Assembly (NCBI GenBank): GCA_030272155.1 | Contig: CP126204.1 | Location: 3,463,501-3,527,500 of the forward strand | Direction: 5' to 3' | Source: Tetradesmus obliquus | Taxonomy: Eukaryota > Chlorophyta > Chlorophyceae > Sphaeropleales > Scenedesmaceae | Length of the DNA stretch: 64,000 nucleotides | In this document: positions 32,647 through 44,701 of the stretch, piece after piece | Layout of the letters: each line of letters begins with the position of its first letter | Position numbering within the stretch: position 1 is the first letter of the stretch | Made by a program: the position numbers and the translations under genes | The notes under the pieces: generated by a model | What the model was told of the DNA's origin: nothing | The model's input: only the letters and a program-made list of their open reading frames with translations | Database searches by the model: none

Positions 32647-32755
32647 GCTGCTGCGTCGCTGCTTGGCGTATCCGCTGCTCCCCTGTGTCTACTGCAGCCT
32701 CAGGCACAGGGCACAGGCCTGCTGCAGTCCTGGCAGCATGGAGGCTGCTTCAAAC
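31785..32755 (-). pseudogene. Truncated, frameshifted MYND-finger gene copy
   Basis: Related to the intact minus-strand MYND gene at 40962-45644. The N-terminal-side piece (AAGLCPVPEAAVDTGEQRIR, near 32640-32720) corresponds to exon 1 of the intact gene, then a frame change within a CAG run leads to QLELMHNG. It jumps straight to the C-terminal region (QSDAAAALGVIQAASSNEQ, from 32531), omitting about 2.5 kb. The MYND finger itself, split at 32275/31965, is still readable: CCCNNPDCANLDG...CARCRTAR, then YCCKACQVAHWQHHRPVCKQL. A short protein starting at Met 32531 could in principle be made, but the structure looks like a deletion derivative. Confidence 0.75.
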
Positions 32756-33738
32756 ATTGAATTAAAAAGTGTTGATTGCAGAGGCTATGGCAGCAGCTTA
32801 CATGAGCTTGCGCTCATCGCACTGGCGAGAGATGCAGAAGCATGGATCAGACATTAATTACTGCCTATCTGCTGTTGTCGTTGCATCCTGCTGGTCTGAC
32901 CAGCTGACAGCTGGCCAGCTGAATAAACAGCTGCTGCAGTTGAACCCCACCCCCTGCCATCACAGATGCAGGCAGAACGAAACCGTAAAACATGAACTAA
33001 ATCAGCCACTTATAATTACGGAAGCGAACAGTATGCGATCTGCGATAGCTTTATGTTCACCAGTGGCTACGTGAACGTTGCTACGTGTCAGGGGGAACTT
33101 CCGATACAGAAAAGCGAACGATCGCTGCTTCCCGCTGAGTGCAACAATTGAGCCTGTACACCTCATCAAATCAACTTCAATAGCAGCCAGTCATTCGCAG
33201 CGTTGCTGCCCCTGTGGCGGGGCTGCACTGCTCGAACATGTCAGCTGCAGCTGCTCAGCAAAGTTCGGCCATTACTGTACAGAACTGCACTCCAAGCACC
33301 GCTGAATCCTAGACTGCATGGGTTTCAACTACATCACAGCGCTGGGTAAGAGCAGTTGGTCTAGATGTGACTGCCAGGCAGCCTGTGCACCAACTGCCAG
33401 TCTGTACAGGCACATGTGCTGCTAGCAGCGCTGCTAGCGCTAGTCTTCGTGCAGCATCACGTGGTGCGGATTCTGCAAGGAGCCCGTCAGCTCTTGCATA
33501 GTTTGCATGCTGTGGCAGCAGGTGTCAGGCGTGCATCCCATCCCTGCAAGGCTCCAAGCGCCTGCCAAAGTGCACTGCTAAAACTAGCCACTGGCGTGTG
33601 GCACACGCTGCCAGCATCCAACATTCCAAGGACTGTGCTCAGGCAACATTGAACCAGCGGCTGCTTTGTTTTATGCCATTGCCTGATACTGCAGCGTTCC
33701 ATTACATCACAAATCATCATCTGTTGTTCTGTGGATGC
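32756..33738. other. Intergenic, nothing recognisable
   Basis: Short frames only. It should contain the promoter of the protease gene downstream. No repeat or RNA gene seen. Confidence 0.35.
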
Positions 33739-34743
33739 ATGTGTGTTGGTGCTGCAGGCTTGGTTGTGCTGGCTGGGCTGCTGTCGACAAGCAGCAGCAA
33801 CAGAATTGCACCATGTGGGGTGCATGGTGAGTCATGCCTTGGTTGTCATGCCTAGATTACCTGCCAGCCACTGCCACCAGGCAGAACTTGCAGCTGGTGC
33901 TGCACAGGTCTGCTGTGCCTGCATGCTCAGCCCAATCGGAGCGCCAGGAGCCCTAGGGCGGGGGGCTTCTGGACCAGCATTGCTTGAAGGTGCGCAGTTA
34001 TGCTGTACCATGCTTTGAATCGTCCTACAGGAGCGGAAGCAATGCTGCTGATGGGGCATACTGTCCTCTGCGCTTCTGTGCAGTGCCGCCTTACGTTGAC
34101 AATGATGGCTCAGAGTGTACTGCTTTCAGCTGGCAGCTGGTGCTGAAGCAGCATTAGACATCTCGGTATGCTGACAAGTACGGCATGCTTGCAGCACGCG
34201 TGAAATGGGTGGCAATGAATAGTGCTGCTGCTGTCTGCTGTCTGCTGTCTGCTGTCTGCTGCCTTCTGTCTTACGCAGCAATACCACAGAGCCAACTGCA
34301 ACAGTTATTGCCCGGGTAAGGCGCTGTTACGTGTTACATTGTGTATGTGCATGGTCGCCTGTAGTTGTATAGCAACCGTAGGGCTATAGCCGCTAGGCCA
34401 GCCTTTAACAGGGATAGCAGAAATAGTTTGTGCAAGGCACAAAGGCTGTGCTCTAGCACAGCTCTGTCAGACAAAAATTATTCCAGACGACAGCAGCTCC
34501 TCAGGCACAACATGTACAGTGCAAATTTTAGCCAAGACCGCACTACACAAAAGACAGTGCAGCTGGGAGCGCTATCAGGTTTGCTGGAGCAATCATAATG
34601 TGGAAGAACACTCAAGTGGTTTAAGAAATGTATACAGTCCATATGGTTTGAGTCTTGAGATGTTGTATTGTATTATCACGCACCGACTTCATGACGTGAA
34701 GGACCAGTCTGCTCCGCTGTTGCTACTGCAATCCTGTGACCAG

Positions 34744-34805
<62 letters not shown>

Positions 34806-37800
34806 AGCTACACAACCGGCCTGCTATACATAGAAAAGGGGCTGGGAACAGCTCCCAATGTGACAAAGCGGAGCTACAAGACAGCAAGAGGGAAGCGAGA
34901 TGTGCTGCTAAATCTGGGTGCTGGCTTGAACCAAACACAGCTTGCACAAATAGCCTGTGGCAAAGATGACATCACACACAAAGAATGTGCTGATGTGCTG
35001 CTGCTGGTGCTGACACCTGCTGCCTACTCCTCCAACAACACGGCAGATACACCTGGCGGGCGAGCCTTTGTTGGCCCAGCACAGGTAAGGTGCAAGCCAT
35101 CCAGCACGCTGTGATGTAGCAGCAGCAGCAGCAGCAGCTGCAGCGGCAGTGGCAGCACTCCTGTGCTTGGTTCCGGCAGCTTTGATGAAAGGCGGCTGAG
35201 TGCGTTGGTGCATCGCACGGCCAGTCTGTAAATGGCATGCGCATTGTCTAGGTTTATTGAACAGATTCTCATGTTGCATGCCGGCATGCGAGACCGCACC
35301 AAAAGCGCTGTGCCACTCACGCTGATCAAGTCCGCTGTGCGTTGTGCAGAGCCAAGGCCCGTGTGCGGCCTGTGTGGGGTTTGCGGTCACTGCTGCTGCT
35401 GAGGCTGCCATCAATGTGTACAAGCAGCAGAGCTGGGGGCAGCTGGGCCTGTCTGAGCAGGACCTCAGCTTTTGCAAGTGAGCGCCTATTTCTACACGCT
35501 GCTGCAGCTGCGCACTGTCAGCCTGTAGTAGCTCTGCTTAAAATTGCGCAGCTGCCTTGCCATTCACTGTGCAGAACTGTTGTTTTGCGTGTGCAGAACT
35601 GTTGTTTTGCCCAATGCATTGCACATTCTTGGCCTTTGGCCATGGGGCAACCTGTGGTGGAAACCAGCGACGACTGCTGCTGTTGCTGCTGCTGCTGCTG
35701 TCGCCGCTGCTGCTGTGCTTGTTCTGTGTGTTGCTGGCACACAGGCTGTACCCACGGGTGAACTGTGACACTGGCGCATCATTTGATGACGTGATCCCCT
35801 CGATTGATGGAGGGAAGCTGAGCAAGTGGACGTCACGTAGCTGCTTCCCTTACTCAAACAGCAGCGATGAAGGCTGTGGACCAGTGGAGTTTGGGAACTG
35901 TGTCAGAGACAATGCACTCCCAACAGGCAAGTTATCTACAGCAGCTGCGGTGCAGAGTTTGCAACGGCGCAATTGGAGCTGCCTGTGTAAATTGGAGTGC
36001 GCTTATAACATCGTGGCGAATGGGCCGGCCGCTCTCCTGTTGCTGCTGCATCTCAGCACCCTAGCACTCAGTTTTGTTCCGTGCTATGCATCAGCTCCAA
36101 GCAAGTACAGTTGTGATCAACATGTTTACACAGGTAACACAAAGGCTGACACACAAAGTTGACTTTTGCCATGCCTGGCAGGTGGCGCGCTCTCCGTAGC
36201 CTACGACGGCAGTGCACTCTCCACAATGTCCAAGGTGAAAGAGCAGGTTATGCTGACTGGTGGCGTGATTGCTTCATTGGCAATGTCAACCAAGGCACTT
36301 GAGCGGTTTGGGCAGTACAGGGAAGGAGTCTTCACATCAACAGAGGATATCCCTGCTGGTGCAGCGGGCGCAATGCATGCTGTCTTCTGCTATGGCTGGT
36401 GGGACAACCCCAAGAGCAGCAATGATGGCTACTGGCTGTGCAAGAACAGGTGCGGAGTGGTCAGGAGCTGCGTGTGCTGTGTGCTGTGTGCTATGTGCAG
36501 CACAGTGCTCTTGGGGGTAGGTTTGGTAGTAGTGCTGCATGTCGGCCAGCAACCTCCTTCAAGCATCTGCTGTGGCGTAGGCTTACACACAGCAGCACGC
36601 AAGGTTCAAGCATGCCATCGCAGTTGTTCTCAAGACACAGTCACCTGCAGGCCATCCACTGCCAGCTACTGTCGAGGTGGCAAGGTCATGTTTCTTGTTA
36701 GCAACACTGTCTCTCCGCCCAACCTCCTCTGATCTGCTGCCTTGCTGTTGTGAGGCACCATGCAACCTGTCAGGCACCATATCTTTGCAACAACTATCTT
36801 CATCTGCTGCCTGTTGCCCTTTGCAGCTGGTCGACTGCATGGGGCCTAAACGGCAGCTTCAAAATAGCGTACGGCTCCGCCTACATCATGCAGCCCGACT
36901 ACACCTTTGCGGTGCAATGCACCAGGTCTAGTGCCTCAGCCCGCACCTCACTAATCAAGCAGCGCCTCAAGCAGGCCACTCTTGTGATTGATGCATCCAC
37001 GCCTGGCTGTGTGCGCTACAGCCCAAAGTATCTACTTCGGCTAATCAAGCTGGCTGATGATCTGGCGAACCTGGCGGTCAGCCCGTCAAACCCCGCACTC
37101 CGCATGCGCAAGGCTGACGTGCTCGGGGAGGTTGTTGCATCCAACTTGGGCGCCCAACACAAGCTGTCAGCAGCCTCAAAGGGACCATTCCGGCTGTGCG
37201 GCAAGACAGCGCAGCTGATGCTGTCTTTGCTGTCACCCGGTGCACCGCAGTCGCCCAGCCCGCCTGCTCAGCCCTCACCCTCACCCTCGCCCTCGCCGCT
37301 GCTGCTGCAATCGCCATCACCCTCACCACGGCCGCTTTCACCGTCACCCAGCCCAAGTGAGTGTGCCTGTTGCACATCCATCGGTCACACTGCAACGATA
37401 GACATAATTACATGTGCTTCCATCAAGAGGGTTATGCAATGCAGCATTGTTGCAGCACATTTTGAGGCAGTGATGCAGCCACTGTTGCTGCTGTTGCTGC
37501 TGCTGATGATGTTGTCACTGCAGGCGCCCCGAAGGACTGCAGCCAGCCAGCACTTGATCCCGCTTGCAAGCGCTGCGCAAAGCAGGTGGCAGTGGGCCAA
37601 TCCCACTCGTGTGTGCTGCTCTATGATGGCACTGTGGAGTGTGCTGGTTGGAACATGTTTGGCCAGCTGGGCCGCAACAGCACTGACCCCTTTGATCACC
37701 CACAGGGACAGCGTGTGACTGGCCTTGATGGCATAACCATCAGCAGTGTTGCTGCCGGGGGAGACTTCACATGTGTGCTTGCCGCCCCCTCAATCGGAAA

Positions 37801-38701
37801 CAAGGTGTACTGCTTTGGGCTTGGGCCTCTTGGCCAACTTGGAGACGGCAGAAGAAGGAATTCTGCCGTGCCAGTTGCAGTGAAGGGCTTGCGGCAGGCA
37901 CCGCCCATAACGCAGCTTGTAACGGATGACGAGAGTGGGGTTGTGGTGTATGCCGGCACCGCAGCTGGCTCGTCGTCTGCGATGCAGTATTGGGGCCTGA
38001 GTTATGATATCGGCATGCAGGATATTGGGCCAAAAGGCACGGCTACAGATGTGGCCGATACATCGCAAGTGGTCGCTGTGGCCCATAGCACTTTGGACAC
38101 ATGGTACTTGCTAAGTGACAAGACTGTGGCATGCATGTGCGGCACACCCAGAGGCCTTGAGCCCTTGCCGGGGCTCTCTGATGTTGTGCGGCTGCCACCC
38201 GGTTGCTCTGATGCCGGTGCAGCATGTGCCATTGTGCGGCCTGCTGTTGAAATGGCGGGCTCCTTGTGGTGTTGGGGTGCGTCGCAAGATGGCATTTTGT
38301 CCAACAGTACAACGCCGTGGCGGGTGACAGGGCTGCCAGGAGATGTGGTGGAGGTTGTCGTGGGCTACAACCATGCCTGTGCGCTGGTGAACAGTGGAGT
38401 GGGCGGCAGTGGCGGGCAGGTTTTTTGCTGGGGAGCAAACTATGCTGGTCAGCTTGGCCAAGGTTATACCAGTGGAACTGGTACGCAGCGGGAGGGTAGC
38501 GCAACTCCCCTGCGTGTAAAAGGGCTGAGCAATGTGCTTGCCTTGTTTGGTGGATATGACAGCAACTGCGCTGTGACAGTTGCCCAGGAGGTGCTGTGCT
38601 GGGGGGACAACACAAGTGGGATGCTGGGCGTAGCAACAGATGGAGATGCAGGCGGGAACATTGTCGCCCTGCCCACTGCCAGACTGAACTTGTGTGCATG
38701 A
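33739..38701 (+). CDS. Papain-like cysteine protease fused to RCC1-type repeats (5' exons uncertain)
   Basis: Supported exons: 34808-35084, 35350-35477, 35745-35926, 36182-36449, 36827-37356 and 37524-38701, all in phase, at least 850 residues. Protease part: oxyanion Gln and catalytic Cys in SQGPCAACVGFA, LSEQDLSFC, His in AMHAVFCYGWW, and Asn in CKN/SWSTAWGLNG (split by an intron), so the triad is complete; the Trp normally after the catalytic Cys is Val. A Ser-Pro linker (SPSPSP, ~37245-37356) like those of algal extracellular proteins follows, then RCC1-type repeats (CAGWNMFGQLG, CFGLGPLGQLGDG, CWGANYAGQLGQG, CWGDNTSGMLG), a beta-propeller fold. The intron after 35926 has a GC donor. Likely 5' exons with a signal peptide (Met 33739, VGAAGLVVLAGLL) and a Cys-rich piece near 34028-34140 could not be joined in phase. 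Probably secreted; substrate unknown. Confidence 0.85.
34741..34803. repeat. (CTG)n run, about 21 units
   Basis: Uninterrupted CTG run in an intron, ending in the ctgcag acceptor of the exon that begins at 34808. The repeat serves as the region just before a splice acceptor. Confidence 0.95.
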
Positions 38702-40190
38702 GTGCCAGACTGGCTCTACCGCAACATGAGATACAATTTGCAGAAAAGACAGTTTGCAATAGCTGAATGCAGCTTATTGCTCACTGGCATATTTCGGAGG
38801 CGCCCTGCCACCATGGCTGCTTCAATTTCAGACTTTCTGGTGCTGCTCCTCCTCTACTTGTGCGCGCCGTGCACTGCACCAGCGAGTATGGCAATGCTTT
38901 GCATGATACTACGTACTGTATTGCACCGTTTCAGCACCTCAGTTGGGGATTCCGGAAGGGACAAGGTGGATAATGCTGTTGCTTGGCCGTACGCACGCCC
39001 TCACACGTTTTTTGTCCGTCATTTGACAAACGTTGGACCAGATGAGGACGCCTGCCAGACACTGCAATAGTCGGCCTGCACTGCCCATGTTGAGCCTGCT
39101 TGGCCATGTCCCGCACTAGTACTCTGCTTTGCTTTCTTGAAAGAATTTTCTACACTGCGTTGGGATGAATCACCACATGAGTTAACATTCAGCTGTCGCA
39201 CAGCAACAGCAGGTGATAGTTCTTTGAATATCACATTGTCTTTTCTTTGGTTCGTCTGGTGATCAGCGTGCTGCTGCAACCAGCTGGTTGCCTTGATCAG
39301 GGCTGATAGGTCTCATGGGTGATGCAAGCATGAACTTTGCAACCTCGGCAGGTATGATGGCTAGGACAGGCACGTGCGGGTACATTTCTAACCCGTCAGC
39401 ATTGTGCTTCTGCTTCAGGGTACTATGCATTTGCAGAGTGTGCAGGCTTTCACGTGTAACAGTGGCATGTGGTTGAAACGCGCACTGCACATCTTGACTG
39501 GCCAGGTGCAGCTCATTGTCACTTGGCTTTTTCCACTGTCACTTGGCTTGTTGTCACGACAGCAATGCTGCAATATATAAGGGTATAACGTGCATGCAGA
39601 TCAATCAATGCAATGACACCGTGTGTTGCTGCCCACCGAGCACACCACTTGAGCAGCAATAGCAACAAGGCCTGCCTAGATGACGTTTGTGACCAGCCAT
39701 TGAGATGAGGCCCCCTTGGTAAAAAAATAGCAACAAGGGGGTGTCCCTGTGTTCCACCACGTCTCTTTGCACTCACGTTTTATAAATGCGGCAAGAGTTA
39801 CAAGCGGCTGGCCAGCCAGGGTGTGCAGCGCCCAGCCAGGGTGCTGCAGCTGCTGCTGCCTCAGTGCCGCCTTAGCAACATTAGCACGAACTTCAGCAAG
39901 TCACCGCCTCAAGCTAGGGGGCAACAGCTGCGCAGCAGCGGCGGGCTAGCAAGTCAGCATCCACCAAAGCTGACAATACTTTGTACAGTCGGCCAACACT
40001 CGATGTGCTGCAGCACCGCATCCAATGCATCATCATCATCATTTGGTCGCTGTCGCTATGGCGCCCACTGCCCCTCCCCCCCTCTCCCTCTACTCTGGAA
40101 TAGGAATAATCATGTTACCATTTAAGCGAAAGGACCATCGCCATCGGCATCCGAAGCATAGCAGTACCATGCAATGATGTTTTGGCATGG
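38702..40190. other. Intergenic, nothing recognisable
   Basis: Holds the 3' end of the protease gene. Short frames without family features; an A7 run near 39720. No RNA gene or repeat array seen. Confidence 0.4.
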
Positions 40191-40200
40191 ACCCACCACA

Positions 40201-40327
40201 TCACTGATGCCAGCACATCACTGTCCCAGGTTCACATAAGCCTGTCAGCTGCAGCAGCTGCTGCGCCTGCTCCAGTGCCACCTCAGCGCCATCTGCCTCT
40301 GACAGGTAGTCGCACACCTGCAGCAGA

Positions 40328-40330
<3 letters not shown>
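40201..40330 (-). pseudogene. Second ODR4 last-exon fragment with internal deletion
   Basis: Reads QVCDYLSEADGAEVALEQAQ and QLLQLTGL, almost as in the intact ODR4 exon, then jumps to the sequence coding the extreme C-terminus of ODR4 (AYVNLGQ) in the wrong frame. About 150 bases, including the membrane anchor, are missing. The upstream acceptor with its CTG run is retained. Confidence 0.8.
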
Positions 40331-40372
<42 letters not shown>

Positions 40373-40961
40373 GTCAGCAGCAGCAGCAGCAGCCTGCTCA
40401 AGCATCACCTCAGCCTGAACCATCAGGGCGCCATCACGCCTCTGGGCCAGCCATGCACGCAGCAAAACTTCATGAAAGCACCCAAAATTCCCGCAACAAT
40501 CGTCCATTCTCCACCTTGCAAAATACAGCTGCCAGGCTTGCTGTGGATACAGCACGATGCAACTGCAACTGCGGGCATGCACGCACAGCCATTTGTAAGC
40601 AAAAAGACATGAAGCCCCTGTGCTTGAAATGCATGCAGCATGAAGTCTTCACTGCAGGTGGGTACATGCAACCGCCAGCATGCACACACACACAGCACAT
40701 CAATGGCAATCATATGTTACGTAGGGGGTGCAGCACATGAGTATGCCAAGCTGAGACCATCAGTCGTCAAGCAAGATCCTTTCAACTGACCTGCGACCTG
40801 AAGTGACCTGCGACCTGAAGTGACCTGCAATGGCCGAGCTCAGCAGCCGCTGCCTGCTGCTCTGACAGCAGAGGATGTAGGCGCTCACCTGCATTGCTGG
40901 CACCAAAGATGCGGCGGCGCTGCATGCCGCTGGTGATATAACCCAGCTGCGTTTTCAAGAT
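40331..40961. other. Intergenic, with a CAG run
   Basis: A CAG run at about 40327-40395 and short frames of no clear character. A direct repeat of gacctgcgacctgaagt is visible at 40789-40823. It contains the 3' end of the minus-strand MYND gene. Confidence 0.5.
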
Positions 40962-41097
40962 TTAACTGGGTGCTGCTGCTTCACTGCATGCAGCTGCGGC
41001 TGCTCCTTCAGCAGACCCAGCTGCTGCCCCGGCTGTTGCTGCTGCTGCTGTGGCTGCTTCACTGGATGCAGCTGCTGCTGCTCCTTCAGCAGACCCA

Positions 41098-41130
<33 letters not shown>

Positions 41131-44100
41131 GCAGCCCGCTTGAGCTGCTTGCAGACTGGCCTGTGCTGCTGCCAGTGCGCCACCTGGCAGGCCTTGCAGC
41201 AGTACCTGCAGGCAGCAGCAGAGGCCGGCAGCATCGCAGCAGTAGATATTGGTCAGCGTATCATCATATGACGCTGATCTGTTGTCACGCATGATGTTGA
41301 TCTGTTGAACCGGCAAGTGTGTACTTTTACTTCAAATAGGGTGCACTGGCTGAAGCATGCGGCTGATCCACATGCACCTGTAACTACACTACACCACACC
41401 CCGCCCCGCTTGCGATCAAGGCCCCAACGCAATGCACCAACCCCATGCGCTTGCTGTGCACAAAGCACCCGGCTGCCGGCCCCAAACTGCCGCCCTGCTG
41501 TGGCGCTGAAAATGGCGTAAACCTGTTGGCTGCAGTGCACTCTGATGCAGTCGAGTTGCTAAGCTTTGGCACTGCAGACCCTCGCCCCTGCCTGCCCTCA
41601 CCGTGCGGTGTTGCAGCGGGCGCACACGCAGCCCCTTCCTGGCACTATCTGCTGCTCACTGGGGCCGTCCAGGTTGGCACAGTCAGGGTTGTTGCAGCAG
41701 CAGGACACAGGCAGCGCCGCACACAGCGCGTCAGCAACAGCCAGCAGCCGGCCAGGCAGCGCCTGCAGCGGCTGAATTGATGCCAGCGCCTGCTGCAGCT
41801 GCTCACTGCTGCTGGCAGCCTGAACAGCAGCCAGTGCTGCCGCAGCATCGCTCTGCGCGCTGCTGCTGCTGCTGCTGGTGGTGCTGCTGGCTGCATCAGC
41901 TGGCCGAGCTAGTCCCTCGCCTTCAGGTGCTTCAGCAAAAGTTTGCCAAGCAGCAGAGCAGACACTGCTTGCTGCTGCGCAATCGCTGTTGAGTAACTCC
42001 TGCATGGCCTCATAGGCAGCACTGACTGCTGCAAGCTGCATGCCTTCGATGCTGCTGCTGGCGGGTGGAGGCCGCTGCTCCCGCTCCTCCCACTGCCTTG
42101 ACCCATCACGCTGCCTAGGTTTGCCTTCATCCTCTACCAGCTGCAGACACTCAAACAGCTGCTTAGCAGCAGTGCCAGCAGCGTTCAGCGCAATATGCAG
42201 CAGCCTCAGCACTGAACAGAACTCGCCCCTGTCACTGCTGCTGCTGCTGCTGCTGGTGTCAATGTTGGCGAGCGCCGGCAGCAGCAGGTGCAGCCCCAGC
42301 GCGCGTCGCCGCAGCATCTGTGCCAGCAGCAGCAGCCAGGGCGCTGCCAGCGGCTCCACACACTGCACTTCTTCTACTCTGTCGTTCACCTGAAAGGTCT
42401 TAAAAAGGCACCGCGCTGCGCGCTGTGCAACAGTCATGATCCTGCACGCAAATTCAGGGAGCACCTGTGGAGCTGGCAGCCCTGCCTGCTGCTGTGCTGC
42501 TGCAGACAGCATTGCTGCGCTAGTGAGCAGGCCTAGCAGCTGCTGCTGCACCGGCAGCGAGTGCTCTATGTCTTCTGGGCGATTCACTGCTTCAATGAAC
42601 CCGCCCTGACTGCCGCGCTGCGCCACAGTGTTGTTAGAGGTCTTGCACAGGCCAAAGAGGCAGATGGCCAGGCGCTTGAAAATACCTGCAGCGACCGGTG
42701 CTGCTGCTGCTGCTGCTGCTGCTGCTGACGGTAATGGCCTGTCTGAGCCTGCCACTACTGCTGCTGCTGCTGCTGGTGCTGCTGGTGGTGCTTGCATGCG
42801 CACAAAGCGCTCAAGCGCTGCTGCAAGCTGTGCAGCAATGCCAGGCCCTGTACTGCTCACAGGAGGGTTCCCACCATCTTCCCCTTCATCACCAATCCAG
42901 TCCTCAACACCAGTCCAGTCGTAAGCAAAGTTGTCATCAATGCTCATCAGCACATCAAGCAGCAGGGCCACCAATGCTGGATAACGTGCTGCTACAGCTG
43001 CAGCAGAGCCTGCTGCTACAGCTGCATTAGAGCCTGCTGCAGCAGCTGCAGCAGAGCCTGCTGCTGCAGCTGCAGCAGAGCCTGCTGCTACAGCTGCATC
43101 AGAGCCTGCTGCTGCAGCTGCATCAGAGCCTGCTGCTGCAGCTGCATCAGAGCCTGCTGCTACAGCTGCATCAGAGGCGGCTGCTACAGCTGCATCAGAG
43201 CCTGCTGCTACAGCTGCATCAGAGCCTGCTGCTGCAGCTGCATCAGAGCCTGCTGCTGCAGCTGCATCAGTGCCTGCTGCTGCAGCTGCAGCAGAGCCTG
43301 CTGCTACAGCTGCATCAGAGCCTGCTGCTGCAGCTGCATCAGAGCCTGCTGCTGCAGCTGCATCAGAGCCTGCTGCTGCAGCTGCAGCAGAGCCTGCTGC
43401 TACAGCCGCAGCAGAGCCTGCTGCTACAGCCGCAGCAGAGCCTGCTGCTACAGCCGCAGCAGAGCCTGCTGCTACAGCCGCAGCAGAGCCTGCTGCTACA
43501 GCCGCAGCAGAGCCTGCTGCTGCTGCAGCAGCAGCTGTTGATGCTGCGCCTTCCAGAGGCGATGGTTCCTGTTCCAACGCTGCTGCTGCTGATGATGATG
43601 ATGATGGTGCTGCTGCCGCAGCAGCTGCTGCTGCTCCTGCTGCTGCTGCTGAAGATGCTGCTGCTGAAGCTGCTGCTGCTGATGTCGACAACGACACGCT
43701 GCTGCTGCAGCTGCTGCTGCATTCGGGCAGCATCAGCTGCACGCAGCGCAGCCATGGCAGCATCAGCTGCACGCAGCGCAGCCATGGCAGCATCAGCTGC
43801 ACGCAGCGCAGCCATGGCAGCAGCAGCGTGCGCGCAGTTGCATGCCTGCTGTCGCCCAATGGCACAATGCCCAGACACATGGCAGCAATGGCTGTGGTCC
43901 GCAGTGCAGTCGAGCACAGCGCAGCCTCGTTGTGATGCCAGGCCCCAATGCCAACCTGCAGCAGCATCACTGGCAAGTGCTGCAGCAGCAGCACCTCTCG
44001 CTGTTCCCACAGTGACTCTGCCGATCTGTTTCTGAGCTCCCAGTTGACAAGCAGCGGCCGCAGCAGCAGCAGCGTCGAGTGGATGTCTGCATTGCTGCCA

Positions 44101-44625
44101 TGCTGCTGCCAACATGGGGCATCATCCCAGTACCATAAAACGGCTGTGCATACTGGCTCTTCGGCACACATGAACCGCGTAGTCCGGAGAGATATGCACT
44201 GGTCTCTGAGCGCAGCAGGCATGCAAACTGACGTGCTGGGCTGCGCTCCCAGTACTGCTGCTGCTGCTGCTGCTGTGACTCGTCACAAGGCAGCTCACCT
44301 AATAGGCATGAACAATGTGCCAGCTGCCCATGCAGCACTAGCAGCGCCAATTCCAAGAACTCCAAGCTCTCGTCAAGGCCTGCTGTTGCCAGCGAGGGCC
44401 CTGGTACTGCTTCATTCCTGCTGCTGTTGCTGCTGTTCTTGTGCAGGCTAGCAGCTGCCAGCACCAGCTCTGCTGCAAATGCTGCAACTGGCTGCAGGAT
44501 CGCCAGCCGCATGCCTGCTGCTGCGTGGTGCCTGCCAGTCCGCTGCAGCACTGTGACGGCCAGCCGCACTGTGGGCTCTGTTGTGGAAAGAATTGCCAGC
44601 AGCGAATGTATGGTGTTGCTTACGC

Positions 44626-44701
<76 letters not shown>

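Noticed and set aside
33416..33652. Hydrophobic N-terminus-like frame upstream of the protease
   Set aside because: It begins with GTG; the nearby ATG is in another frame that stops immediately.
42792..43541. Plus-strand Cys-rich repeat frame (CCYSCIRA units)
   Set aside because: It is the antisense reading of the coding minisatellite in the MYND gene.
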